Part shown: positions 40,761 to 49,049 of the stretch, piece after piece | How positions within the stretch are numbered: position 1 is the first letter of the stretch | Layout: every line of letters starts with the position of its first letter | From: Aureimonas sp. AU20 | GTDB taxonomy: Bacteria; Pseudomonadota; Alphaproteobacteria; Rhizobiales; Rhizobiaceae | Direction: 5' to 3' | Length of the DNA: 64,000 nt | Assembly (NCBI RefSeq): GCF_001442755.1 | Contig: NZ_CP006367.1 | Location: forward strand, 1,178,001-1,242,000 | The notes under the pieces: generated by a model | The model's database searches: none | What the model was told of the DNA's origin: nothing | What the model saw: the letters and a program-made list of their open reading frames with translations, nothing else | Position numbers and translations under genes: made by a program

Positions 40761-41274
40761 CAGAATGATCCAGCCGCCGAGGACGAGGGAGCGCGGGGGA
40801 AGGATTCGTACGCCTCGTCGATCGGCTCGGCGAAGCGTCTCAAGGACCTCGGGCGCCAGAGACCGGTGCCGAAGCGACCCACCCTCCACCTTCGCGAGAC
40901 CCCATCCGGGATGTCGAAAGTGTTAAAGAAATCTCAATAAGATAAACCTTAAGTTATGTTGCAAAGCAATAGGACGCGTTCCATACAATGGATCGCTACT
41001 TATGCGAGTAAGATGTTGGGACAGAATAGGATTCTTCCGGCCCAGTAGGCCTGTGGGGCGGGAGATGAGTGCGGCTGGCAGCGACGTGTCGTCTCGGAGT
41101 GAAGGGTGTTTTGAAACCGCAGGATGAAAATTCGCGATTGCCTTTCGCTGGATAAAATGCAGCTGGGCCGTCAGCGCCGAAGCACGGAGATCGGTTCTGC
41201 CGCCAAAGCTGTGCAGATGGACAAACTGAGTGATCTAAAGGTGTCGGTCAGGCGCTCACGGACGTTTTGGCCGG
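40761..41274. other. AT-rich intergenic segment upstream of the acyltransferase
   Basis: Bases 40920-41045 are much richer in A/T than the surroundings. On the minus strand TTGCAA (40964-40959), 16 bases and TCTTAT (40942-40937) could be the acyltransferase promoter. No gene is recognisable in the rest. Confidence 0.4.
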
Positions 41275-41890
41275 GCCTGCCGGGCCGGGTGCGTTGCGAC
41301 CGGGGCGGCGACGAGAGCTGTCAGCGCGTCGCTCGCAAAGAAGGGCGAAGCGTCGAAACTGGGGCAGCCTTCCCAGGGTGCGTCGCAGGAGCCACTTGTT
41401 CTCGATCCAAGTCTTGGCAGCTTTCGGCGCTGTGTGCGCTAATGCGATGGCAGGACAAATGTGATCGCATGTCTTCGGTGTGCAGCTCGGCCGGGCGGTC
41501 CCGGCCACTGGCGGACCAAGGGTAGGGCAGCGAACAAGAGTTCGAGACAAGACCTCCGCTGGAGGATCGGCAAGGGGTTTGTCCGCGTCTTGTCTTCGAG
41601 CGAGATTCCTTGATCGGCCCCTCATGAAATTTTGTTCGCGGTTCGAAGGTCTTGCCCGGCGGCTGTCGCTGACCGTGGCGCCTGCTACGCTCACCGCGAA
41701 CGGGACGTTTTGCGCGTCTGTGAGACCATGGTGTGCCTGGGTCTCGGCGCGACCTGTTGCGGCCGCCTGGTCGCAGATGCACACGCGGGCAGTCGGTGGA
41801 TGTGGCCGCTCCCGCCGCAGAAGCGCTTCGACCGTCGCCCGAGGCCGGTTCGAGAGAAGAGGTCGCGCCCTCCCAACGCGCAAGCGGACG
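41275..41890 (-). pseudogene. Decayed IS5-family transposase
   Basis: On the minus strand, fragments in order resemble an IS5-group DDE transposase. At about 41748-41659, AHHGLTDAQNVPFAVSVAGA aligns with the KHHLLTDAxGIPLAVxLTGA core. At about 41418-41314, WIENKWLLRRTLGRLPQFRR then FALLCERRADS aligns with the C-terminal WVVERTxAWLxxFRRLxxRxERRAD. Upstream in another frame, SRRDPGTPW resembles the NPTDRxKPGTKHH segment, implying frameshifts. The catalytic acidic residues are not all recoverable and I see no terminal inverted repeats. It is clearly non-functional. Family assignment rests on these two motifs. Confidence 0.55.
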
Positions 41891-41972
41891 TTCTACCAGA
41901 CGCTCTCGGCTGCGCTGCGGGGGAAGGGACGAATCCCTTCCCATGTTCCGGTCTCGATCATCGTCCCGGTTC

Positions 41973-43718
41973 TCAGCCGAAGAGTGTGAAATCGGAGCTG
42001 GTCAGGGCGAGGCCCGGCTCCAGATGGGCAAAGCGCACGGCGGCGCCCGAACCGGAACCGTCCGCGTCGTAGAACAGATCGCCCGATTTCGTGTCGTAGA
42101 CAATCCGGTCCGCGGCCGCATGGGCGACGCCGCCGGGGGCGGCGTAGAAGGCGGAGGGGGCGAGAGTGCCGGCCGGCCCGGCCTTGTCGAAGACCGAGAT
42201 CGCGAGCGCGATCGTATCGTCCGCCGGGTTGAAGTCGGTGATCGTGTCGAACTCGCCGGGCTTCAGCGCCGTGGAGAAGACGAACGTGTCGCGGCCGGCG
42301 CCTCCGGTCAGCTTGTCGGAGCCATCCTCGCCGAACAGGCGGTCGTCGCCCGCGCCGCCCGACAGGACATCCTTTCCGGCCCCGCCATGCAGCTCGTTCG
42401 CGGTCTCGTTTCCATAGAGATAGTTGTTGAACTCGTTGCCGGTGAGCGTGAGATTGACCGTGCCTCCGGCCGCGTGCAGCCCTTCGATCTCCTGGCCCGG
42501 CGTCAGCGTGTAGTCGACATAGGCGATCACGGCGTCCCAGCCACCCTTGGCGCCCTCGATCACGACATCGCCGGGATTGTCGACATGGAACGTGTCGTTG
42601 CCGCCGCCGCCGATCATCCGGTCGGCGCCCGCGCCGCCATTGATGACGTTGTCGCCGCCATCGCCCTCCAGCACGTCTGCGAACCGGCTGCCGTCCAGGC
42701 GCTCGATGGAGGAATAGGTGTCCCCGGCCGCGTCGCCCGTGTTCTTCGTGGGGTCGATGAGGCTCGCCGTCACGCCCGATCCGGCCGTGGCGTAGGAGGC
42801 GGTGTCGTTGCCGTCGCCGCCGATCAGCTCGTCGGCGCCCTTGCCGCCGCGCAGCACGTCCGGTCCGTCCAGGCCGACCAGCCGGTCCCGCCCATCGGTT
42901 CCGGTCAGAACGTCGCGCGCCGCCGTACCGGTGATGACGTTGATCGGCGTCTCCACGGGCACCGGGGCCGTGGCCGGCTTTTCCGCATAGGCGCGGATGT
43001 AGTCGATCTTCATCTCGGGCGCGGGGCCGGACGGATCGGCGCCCGCTTCCATCGCCAGATTGGCAAGGATGTACATCGGCCCGTGCATGTCGCTCGGCGT
43101 CGCCTTGGTGCCGATCAGCTGGCCGTCGTAGTAGAAGCTGATCGTGTCCTTGTTCCAGTCCATCCCGTAGGTGTGGAAGCCTTGGGACTGGTTGGCGTGG
43201 TCGCTATAGACCTGAAGATCGGCGTTCGGGTCGGCATGGGGGTCGGTCGTGTGCAGCCAGCGATACACGCCGTTCGGGTTGTTGCCGTAGTGCTCGACGA
43301 TGTCGAGCTCCTGCCAGCCGCCGTTCTTGCCCTCGTTGATCTGCTTGGTCGGCAGCAGCCAGAAGGCATCCCAGGCTCCCTTGGTCTCCGAGAGGTCGGC
43401 GCGCATCTCGAAATAGCCGTAGGTCTGTTGAAACGAGCCGCGCGTGTGGATGAGGCCGGACTCCCAGCTGCCGGACATGCCGTAGGGCGTGCGATCGGGC
43501 ACGGCGGTGATGGTGAGAATGCCGTTCTCGACCTTGAACGGATCGTAGCCCGAGCCGGGATCGACGAAGGACGAGCGGCCGAAGCCGATGTCGGACTGCG
43601 CGTCGAAGCGCCATTCGGGGCGGATGTCCGCCCAGACGGTTCCCGCACCGTTCTGCGAGATGCTGCGCGTGTTGAACTCGTCGCTGAAGGTCAGCGTGTA
43701 GCCCGTCAGATCTTTCAT
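41973..43718 (-). CDS. Secreted GH16 beta-glycanase with RTX repeats (ExsH-like)
   Basis: A 581-residue secreted enzyme without a Sec signal. The N-terminal GH16 domain (about residues 1-250) has the catalytic motif ELDIVE (137-142) and the conserved LTFSDEFN start. After a linker, several RTX Ca-binding blocks follow (GGKGADELIGGDGNDTASYA, GGAGADRMIGGGGNDTFHVD, GGAGKDVLSGGAGDDRLFGE), then a C-terminal type I secretion region ending SSDFTLFG. In rhizobia ExsH/PlyA glycanases of this kind are exported by PrsDE and trim exopolysaccharide. The start at 43718 follows AAGGGA; a longer upstream frame is not supported. A type I exporter is encoded 1.2 kb away. Confidence 0.92.
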   Translation of the reverse strand: MKDLTGYTLTFSDEFNTRSISQNGAGTVWADIRPEWRFDAQSDIGFGRSSFVDPGSGYDPFKVENGILTITAVPDRTPYGMSGSWESGLIHTRGSFQQTYGYFEMRADLSETKGAWDAFWLLPTKQINEGKNGGWQELDIVEHYGNNPNGVYRWLHTTDPHADPNADLQVYSDHANQSQGFHTYGMDWNKDTISFYYDGQLIGTKATPSDMHGPMYILANLAMEAGADPSGPAPEMKIDYIRAYAEKPATAPVPVETPINVITGTAARDVLTGTDGRDRLVGLDGPDVLRGGKGADELIGGDGNDTASYATAGSGVTASLIDPTKNTGDAAGDTYSSIERLDGSRFADVLEGDGGDNVINGGAGADRMIGGGGNDTFHVDNPGDVVIEGAKGGWDAVIAYVDYTLTPGQEIEGLHAAGGTVNLTLTGNEFNNYLYGNETANELHGGAGKDVLSGGAGDDRLFGEDGSDKLTGGAGRDTFVFSTALKPGEFDTITDFNPADDTIALAISVFDKAGPAGTLAPSAFYAAPGGVAHAAADRIVYDTKSGDLFYDADGSGSGAAVRFAHLEPGLALTSSDFTLFG

Positions 43719-44161
43719 CGCGCAATCCCTTTTATGGTGCGGCGCACGGTCGGTGACGCGGCTTAAGGCTTGCTTGCGAAACTGACGCCAATCTGACCTA
43801 TCGGCTCCGGCCCACCTACAAGGCTGGAAAGTTGGGGGCATAATCTGAGGTTTCGGCTGCGTCTTCTTTCATCAAGCAGCTCTTGATCGAGCGGCCTGAG
43901 CTTGGGAGGCGAAGGCCTGTTTCTCAGCGCGTTCCGACTGGTTGGGAGCATCTCCGTGAGACGGGACAGGGACACTCCGAGCCCAGCTTGGGGCAAGTTT
44001 CCCTTACAGCAACGGCATGAGGCGAAATGTCGCGGAGCGGGCGGCGACTGACGGCCGAGTGGAACGGGGAGGGATGCCGCTTGCACGCGTGTCTTGAGCA
44101 ATGGCATGTCCAGCCTCGCGAGTTGCGCCGCATCGCATGGCGCTTTGGGAAGGACGGATGG
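43719..44161. other. Intergenic stretch between divergent GH16 and cytochrome c genes
   Basis: 443 bases with no recognisable gene. The control regions of both flanking genes must lie here, but I could not assign a promoter with confidence. Confidence 0.5.
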
Positions 44162-44641
44162 ATGGCGATACGGGGCGGGCAGGTCGCCGGGCCTTCGGGC
44201 CGCCGGCCACCGCGCGGCGCGGCCCTCCTGCTCTGCGCCCTGCTGCTTGTCGGCTGCGGCGACGGCGAGCGCGAGGCGCGCCGGGCCAAACTCGGCCCCG
44301 ACCCGACGTTGGAAGCGCGGATGGCGATCGCCGACCCTTCCGCCGGCGCGTCGCTGTTCGGCCCTTGCGCGGCCTGCCACACGATCGGCCGAGGCGGCGT
44401 GGACCTCGCCGGCCCCAATCTTTACGCCGTCATGGGCGCGCCGATCGGGCGCCGGCATGATCGATACGGCTACACGGCGGCGCTGCGCGCGGTCGGCGGC
44501 GTCTGGAGCGACGAGGCCATGGACGCCTGGCTCGCCGACCCCGCCCGCTTCGCGCCCGGCACCAAGATGACCTTCCCCGGCATGCCGGACGCTTTGGCGC
44601 GCGCCGATCTCATCGCCTATCTTCATAGCCAGAACCGCTAA
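44162..44641 (+). CDS. Class I cytochrome c lipoprotein
   Basis: A 159-residue electron carrier. The N-terminus has a basic region, a hydrophobic helix (AALLLCALLLVGC) and a lipobox Cys, so it is probably membrane-anchored. One haem site, CAACH, lies in LFGPCAACHTIG, and the axial Met in PGTKMTFPGM; this is the cytochrome c2/c550 layout. The ATG at 44162 follows AAGGA. A repeat element follows immediately. No partner oxidase is nearby. Confidence 0.88.
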   Translation: MAIRGGQVAGPSGRRPPRGAALLLCALLLVGCGDGEREARRAKLGPDPTLEARMAIADPSAGASLFGPCAACHTIGRGGVDLAGPNLYAVMGAPIGRRHDRYGYTAALRAVGGVWSDEAMDAWLADPARFAPGTKMTFPGMPDALARADLIAYLHSQNR

Positions 44642-44745
44642 AGCATTTCCAGGCAAAGCGGGCACGCTTTGCCGTCGCGACAATGCGGCAAAGTCAGAGA
44701 GCCGGAGCATTTTCGATGAATTTCTATTCATCGAAAATGCTCCAG
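44642..44745. repeat. Intergenic palindromic repeat element
   Basis: It starts one base after the cytochrome gene with AAGCATTTCC. The main part is a perfect 17-bp palindrome, GGAGCATTTTCGATGAA (44704-44720) and TTCATCGAAAATGCTCC (44727-44743), with a 6-base loop. AAGCATTTcc...GGAGCATTTTC layouts occur as dispersed intergenic repeats in Hyphomicrobiales. It may also terminate the cytochrome gene. Confidence 0.65.
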
Positions 44746-44882
44746 TCTTACCTCGCGACATCCAGGGTTCTGCCGCCCGATCCGCTCAATTTTATCGATC
44801 GGCGTCAGGAAGCGTTCAGTCTCGTTAAGGATACGGTATTGCGTCGCAGCAATGCCGCGTCGATCCTGCTTGCAATCCGGAA

Positions 44883-46646
44883 ATGGACGATAAAGCGCAG
44901 GACGAGCCGATGGCGGCTGACACCGCACGATCTCAGAGAGACGCCCTCGTCGCCGGCAGCCGCCGCGCGATGCTGCGCGGCATTGTCTATGTCGGCCTGC
45001 TCAGCGCGGTCCTGAACCTGCTGCAGCTTCTCGTGCCGCTCTACATGATGCAGGTGCATGACCGCGTCCTGTCCAGCCGCAGCATGGACACGCTGACGCT
45101 GCTGACGCTCTTGACCGTGGGCGGCCTTCTCCTTCTCGGGCTCCTCGAGTTCCTGCGCGGTGCGGCGCTGCTGACGCTCGGCGCCCAGTTCCTGCGCCGG
45201 CTGAACCTGCCCCTGGTCGAGGCGGCGCTGCATGCCTCGCTGCGTGAAGGCTCGGCCAAGGCCTCGCAGGCGCTGCGCGATCTCACCGAAATCCGCGGCT
45301 TCTTTGCCAATGGCGCGGCCGGTGCGCCGCTGGAGGCGGCATGGTCGCCGATCTTCATGCTGGCACTGGCGAGCTTCCACCCGCTCTACGGGCTGATCGC
45401 GCTCCTCTCCTCGCTCCTGATCCTCGCCTTCAGCCTGCTCGGCGATCTCGTCTCGAAATCCTTCATCAAGGAGTCCAACGCCGCCCAGGTGGAGGTCTAT
45501 GCCTCCGTCGGCGCCAGTCTGCGCCATGCCGAGGCGATCGACTCCATGGGTATGATCGGGCCGCTAGGCCGGCGCTGGCAGGCCATGCAGGTGCGGGCCG
45601 ACGGTTATTTCGCCATCGGCATGCGGCGCAACAAGATGATTTCCGCCGCCTCCAAGACCGTGCGCTACGGCATGCAGATCGCGGCGCTCGCGCTCGGCGC
45701 CATTCTGGTAATCGGCGGCAACGTGTCGCCGGGCACGATGATGGCGGCCAGTATTCTTATGGCGCGCACGCTGCAGCCCTTCGATTCCATGGTGGAGAAC
45801 TGGCGCCAGTGGCGCGGGGCGCGCGCCGCCTGGGGCCGGGTGAGGGAGGCGCTGGCGACCGAGGGCGCCGAGCGCGACACGACGCCTCTGCCGAAGCCAG
45901 AGGGCGGGCTGGTGGTGGAAAAGCTGGTCTATGCCGTGCCCGGCTCCACCAGTCCGATCCTGAAATCGCTGGATTTTTCGGTCCTGCCGGGCGAGGTGCT
46001 GGGCGTCGTCGGTCCGTCCGCTGCCGGCAAGAGCACGCTGGCGCGGCTGCTGGCCGGGGTGGCCAAGCCCAATTCCGGTGGCGCCTATCTCGGCGGACAC
46101 AATGTCTACACCGCCGAGCGCCAGTCCTTCGGGCGCTGGATCGGCTATCTCCCGCAATCGGTCGGCCTGCTCGACGGCACGATCCGCGACAATATCGCAA
46201 GGCTGCGCACGGAGGAGGACGATCCGGCCGACACGGTGCGCGCGGCGCGCCTCGCCGGTGTCCACGACATGATCGGCCGCATGCCGCTCGGCTATGACAC
46301 GCGCATCGGCGACGCCCGGCTGAACCTTTCGGGCGGCCAGATGCAGCGCATCGGCATCGCCCGCGCGGTCTACGGCGAGCCGGCGCTGGTGGTGCTGGAC
46401 GAGCCCAACGCCCATCTCGACGTCGAGGGCGAACAGGCCGTGGTGCGCGCCATCGCGCGGCTGAAGGCGGCCGGCGCCGTGGTGGTGGTGATCGCCCATC
46501 GCGCCGCCGTGCTCCAGGCGGCCGACAAGCTTCTCATGCTGGGCCGCGACGGCGCCTGGCAGTTCGGCCCGGCCGAAGCGGTGACTGCTGCCGTCGGCGG
46601 CCCGGCCGAGCGCGTCGCCTTGAACAATGCGGGAGACGCGGCATGA
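44883..46646 (+). CDS. Type I secretion ABC transporter (PrsD-like)
   Basis: A 587-residue inner-membrane exporter. An N-terminal membrane domain (about residues 30-310, with LVPLYMMQVHDRVLSSRSMD typical of PrtD/PrsD/RsaD) joins a C-terminal ATPase with GPSAAGKST, LNLSGGQMQRIGIARA and VLDEPNAHLD. PrsD-type exporters move RTX proteins such as glycanases and adhesins. Nearby candidate cargoes are the GH16 enzyme upstream and the small RTX protein downstream. The stop overlaps the HlyD gene by four bases. No TolC-type outer-membrane gene is in the window. Start at 44883; another Met (residue 10) is possible. Confidence 0.92.
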   Translation: MDDKAQDEPMAADTARSQRDALVAGSRRAMLRGIVYVGLLSAVLNLLQLLVPLYMMQVHDRVLSSRSMDTLTLLTLLTVGGLLLLGLLEFLRGAALLTLGAQFLRRLNLPLVEAALHASLREGSAKASQALRDLTEIRGFFANGAAGAPLEAAWSPIFMLALASFHPLYGLIALLSSLLILAFSLLGDLVSKSFIKESNAAQVEVYASVGASLRHAEAIDSMGMIGPLGRRWQAMQVRADGYFAIGMRRNKMISAASKTVRYGMQIAALALGAILVIGGNVSPGTMMAASILMARTLQPFDSMVENWRQWRGARAAWGRVREALATEGAERDTTPLPKPEGGLVVEKLVYAVPGSTSPILKSLDFSVLPGEVLGVVGPSAAGKSTLARLLAGVAKPNSGGAYLGGHNVYTAERQSFGRWIGYLPQSVGLLDGTIRDNIARLRTEEDDPADTVRAARLAGVHDMIGRMPLGYDTRIGDARLNLSGGQMQRIGIARAVYGEPALVVLDEPNAHLDVEGEQAVVRAIARLKAAGAVVVVIAHRAAVLQAADKLLMLGRDGAWQFGPAEAVTAAVGGPAERVALNNAGDAA

Positions 46647-47983
46647 GCCGCGCCCTCGTTCCCGCTGCGCCCGGCCGCCGCGCCGCCGCCGCGCCGCCGC
46701 CCTTGCCCAGCCTCTGGCCCAACATGCTGGCCGCCGGGCTGGCGATCGCGCTGGGCTTCGGAGGGCTGGCCCTCTGGGGATTCACCGCGCGGCTCGACAG
46801 CGCCTCGGTCGGCCCCGGAACCGTGGTGGTGGACACGAGGCGCAAGTCCGTGACCCATCTGGAGGGGGGCCTCCTGCGCGAGATGCGGGTGCGCGACGGC
46901 GAGGAGGTCTCGGCCGGCCAGGTGCTTTTCGTGATGGAGGACAAGCGCGCCCGCGTCGAGCTCGGCCAGCTGGAAGCGCGGCGCCTCGGCCAGCTCGCTC
47001 GGCTGGCGCGGCTCGGCGCCGAGCAGTCGGGCGCGTCCGGCGTGCGCTTTCCGCCCGAGCTGACGGCGGGGGGCGACGGAACCGCCGAGGCGATCCTGTC
47101 CAACGAGGTGCGCCTGTTCGAAAGCCGGCGCGACATGCAGCGCCGCGTGGTGGAATCCCTGGAAGCGCAGATCGCGACGCAGGCCGCCGAGGGCGCCGCC
47201 TCGAGCGCGCAGCGCCGCGCTGCGGAGGCGGGCGAAGTGCTGGTGCGCGAGCAGATGGCGGCGATCTCGAAGCTGGCGACGCAGGGCTTCGCCACGCGCG
47301 CCCAGATCGCCGAGCTCGAAGCGCGCCTGTCGGTGCTGGCCGGCAATCGCGGCGAGCACGCGGCGGGCGAAGCGCGGGCGCGCCAGGCCATGGCCGGTCT
47401 CCAGGCCGAGATCGCCCGCGCCGAGATGGCGCGCCAGAGCGACATCGCCGACCAGATCCAGTCCGCGCGCATCGAGCTGAACGCCTCGCTCGACCAGCAG
47501 CGCGCGGCGGCCGACACGTTGAGCCGGGTCGAGGTGCGCGCGCCCGAGGCGGGGATCGTGGCCGACATCCGCATCCGCGCGCCGGGCACGGTGATCGGCG
47601 CGGGCATGCCCGTTCTCGACATCGTTCCGGTCAACGACGCGCGGGTGATCGAGGCGCGCATCAACCCGCGCGACATCGACGCGGTGCATCCCGGCTCGCC
47701 CGTGCGCGTGCGCCTTCCTTCCTACAACACGCGTGAGGTGCCCTATCTCGAAGGCACGCTGACCTATGTGGCGCCCGACCAGACGGTGGACGAGAAGACC
47801 TCGCTCGCCTTCTATCTCGTGCGCGCCGAGGTCGCACCCGCCTCGCTGGAGGCACATCCCACGGTCAAGCTCTATCCCGGCATGCCGGCGGACCTGCTCG
47901 TTCTCAACCGGCCGCGCCTCGCGATCGACTATCTCCTGTCGCCGCTCACCGACAGCGTCAACACGGCCTTCCGGGAGGAATAG
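46643..47983 (+). CDS. HlyD-family type I secretion adaptor (PrsE-like)
   Basis: A 446-residue membrane-fusion protein linking the ABC exporter to the outer-membrane channel. An N-terminal membrane helix (AAGLAIALGFGGLALWGFTA) is followed by the family sequence SVTHLEGGLLREMRVRDGEE. A long coiled-coil hairpin covers about residues 105-285, then the RAPEAGIVADIRIRAPGTVI lipoyl/beta-barrel return. The start overlaps the ABC gene. It ends 149 bases before the small RTX gene. Confidence 0.92.
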   Translation: MSRALVPAAPGRRAAAAPPPLPSLWPNMLAAGLAIALGFGGLALWGFTARLDSASVGPGTVVVDTRRKSVTHLEGGLLREMRVRDGEEVSAGQVLFVMEDKRARVELGQLEARRLGQLARLARLGAEQSGASGVRFPPELTAGGDGTAEAILSNEVRLFESRRDMQRRVVESLEAQIATQAAEGAASSAQRRAAEAGEVLVREQMAAISKLATQGFATRAQIAELEARLSVLAGNRGEHAAGEARARQAMAGLQAEIARAEMARQSDIADQIQSARIELNASLDQQRAAADTLSRVEVRAPEAGIVADIRIRAPGTVIGAGMPVLDIVPVNDARVIEARINPRDIDAVHPGSPVRVRLPSYNTREVPYLEGTLTYVAPDQTVDEKTSLAFYLVRAEVAPASLEAHPTVKLYPGMPADLLVLNRPRLAIDYLLSPLTDSVNTAFREE

Positions 47984-48132
47984 GCTTTCGCGACCGAGCG
48001 ATGCCGTTAACCATATCCGTTGACGATAAAAACTGCCGGTTGTCTGAACATTACTTGCATGTAATCTTCGCAAGTCAGAACAATACAGTTTTGACGCAAC
48101 CTCCCAATTGTACGCGATATAGGAGGCCAGAA
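47984..48132 (+). promoter_or_regulatory. Upstream region of the small RTX gene
   Basis: A relatively AT-rich region with the inverted repeat ACTTGC (48053-48058) / GCAAGT (48070-48075) and two TTGACG boxes (from 48020 and 48091), neither with a convincing -10. A strong AGGAGG (48121-48126) lies six bases before the ATG, so the gene is probably highly translated and separately promoted. Confidence 0.4.
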
Positions 48133-48792
48133 ATGGCAACTGTAGAAGGTGGGCAGTTCGACGATACGTTGTTGGGCACTCGCTTCAGCGACTTCATCTT
48201 CGCCAAGGCGGGGAACGATTTCGTCTCTGCGGGCGATGGTGACGATTTCGTCTTCGGCGACAAGGGTGACGACATCCTGTTCGGCGGCAATGGCAGCGAT
48301 CATCTCTTCGGAGGTCAGGGCTCCGACTACCTGGCGGGCGAAGCCGGCGACGATCTTCTGGACGGCGGGGTCGGTGACGACTTCCTGTTCGGCGGAGACG
48401 GGGCCGACACGCTGCTCGGCGGCGCCGGCAACGACTATCTGGACGGCGGCGCGGGTGGCGACATCCTGACCGGCGGCCTTGGAAACGACATCCTGGCCGG
48501 CGGCGCGGGCAACGACATTCTCTCCGGCGGCGCCGGGCAGGACGTCTTCGTGTTCGAGAGCGGCGGCGGCAACGACGTGGTGATCGACTTCCAGCCGGGC
48601 GACGATCTCCTGCAGATCGAGGCCGACATCAACGGCAGCGGCATCCAGTCCGCCGAGGACGTGGTGGCCAACGCCGTGCAGGTCGGCAAGAGCACGCTGA
48701 TCAATCTCGGCAACGGCGACACGGTTCTCCTGAAGAATGTCAGCCTCGAGGACATTCAGGACAATCCGTCCAGCTACTTCACGGTCCACTGA
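48133..48792 (+). CDS. Small RTX calcium-binding protein, predicted type I cargo
   Basis: A 219-residue acidic protein. After a 15-residue head (MATVEGGQFDDTLLG), residues about 18-140 are about a dozen RTX nonapeptides (GGxGxDxLx), e.g. GGNGSDHLFGGQGSDYLAGE. A non-repeat C-terminus (NDVVIDFQPGDDLLQIEADI ... SYFTVH) should carry the secretion signal. No enzymatic or adhesin domain is present, so it may be a structural Ca-dependent matrix protein. It lies directly after the exporter genes and ends at a strong terminator. It probably leaves the cell through the PrsDE-like system (inference). Confidence 0.88.
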   Translation: MATVEGGQFDDTLLGTRFSDFIFAKAGNDFVSAGDGDDFVFGDKGDDILFGGNGSDHLFGGQGSDYLAGEAGDDLLDGGVGDDFLFGGDGADTLLGGAGNDYLDGGAGGDILTGGLGNDILAGGAGNDILSGGAGQDVFVFESGGGNDVVIDFQPGDDLLQIEADINGSGIQSAEDVVANAVQVGKSTLINLGNGDTVLLKNVSLEDIQDNPSSYFTVH

Positions 48793-48803
48793 CCTTCTCC
48801 GGG

Positions 48804-48828
48804 AAGGGCGCCTTCGGGCGCCCTTTCC
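48804..48828 (+). terminator. Rho-independent terminator after the small RTX gene
   Basis: AAGGGCGCC, TTCG tetraloop, GGCGCCCTT, short T-run. Confidence 0.85.
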
Positions 48829-49049
48829 ACCCGCGAGGTCCGTCATGGCAGTTGGAAGGGTTCGGTATCTGGCAAACGAGGTCCGCCAAGGCTGACCGTC
48901 ATGGCCGATCGATCCAGCCGGTTAGGGAAGCGGCGCTCGTCTCGTTCTTCGCGCCCACCCTTGCGCACCAGGGCGTCGCCGGGCCGGCGCAAGACCCGCT
49001 CCCTTCTCATGACAAGCTCTAACCCCAGCCCCCTCTCGGAGCGTTTTGG

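Noticed and set aside
41733..43766. Long plus-strand open frame
   Set aside because: It is the antisense of the GH16-RTX gene. Its Val/Gly-rich pattern is a mirror of the RTX repeats.
43763..44761. Minus-strand frame of about 330 codons opposite the cytochrome c gene
   Set aside because: It runs antisense to a gene with a clear haem site and lipobox and spans the palindromic repeat. No family resemblance.
48001..48792. Repetitive DNA that could suggest a CRISPR or satellite
   Set aside because: The periodicity is 27 bases and codes for RTX nonapeptides; copies are imperfect and there are no spacers.
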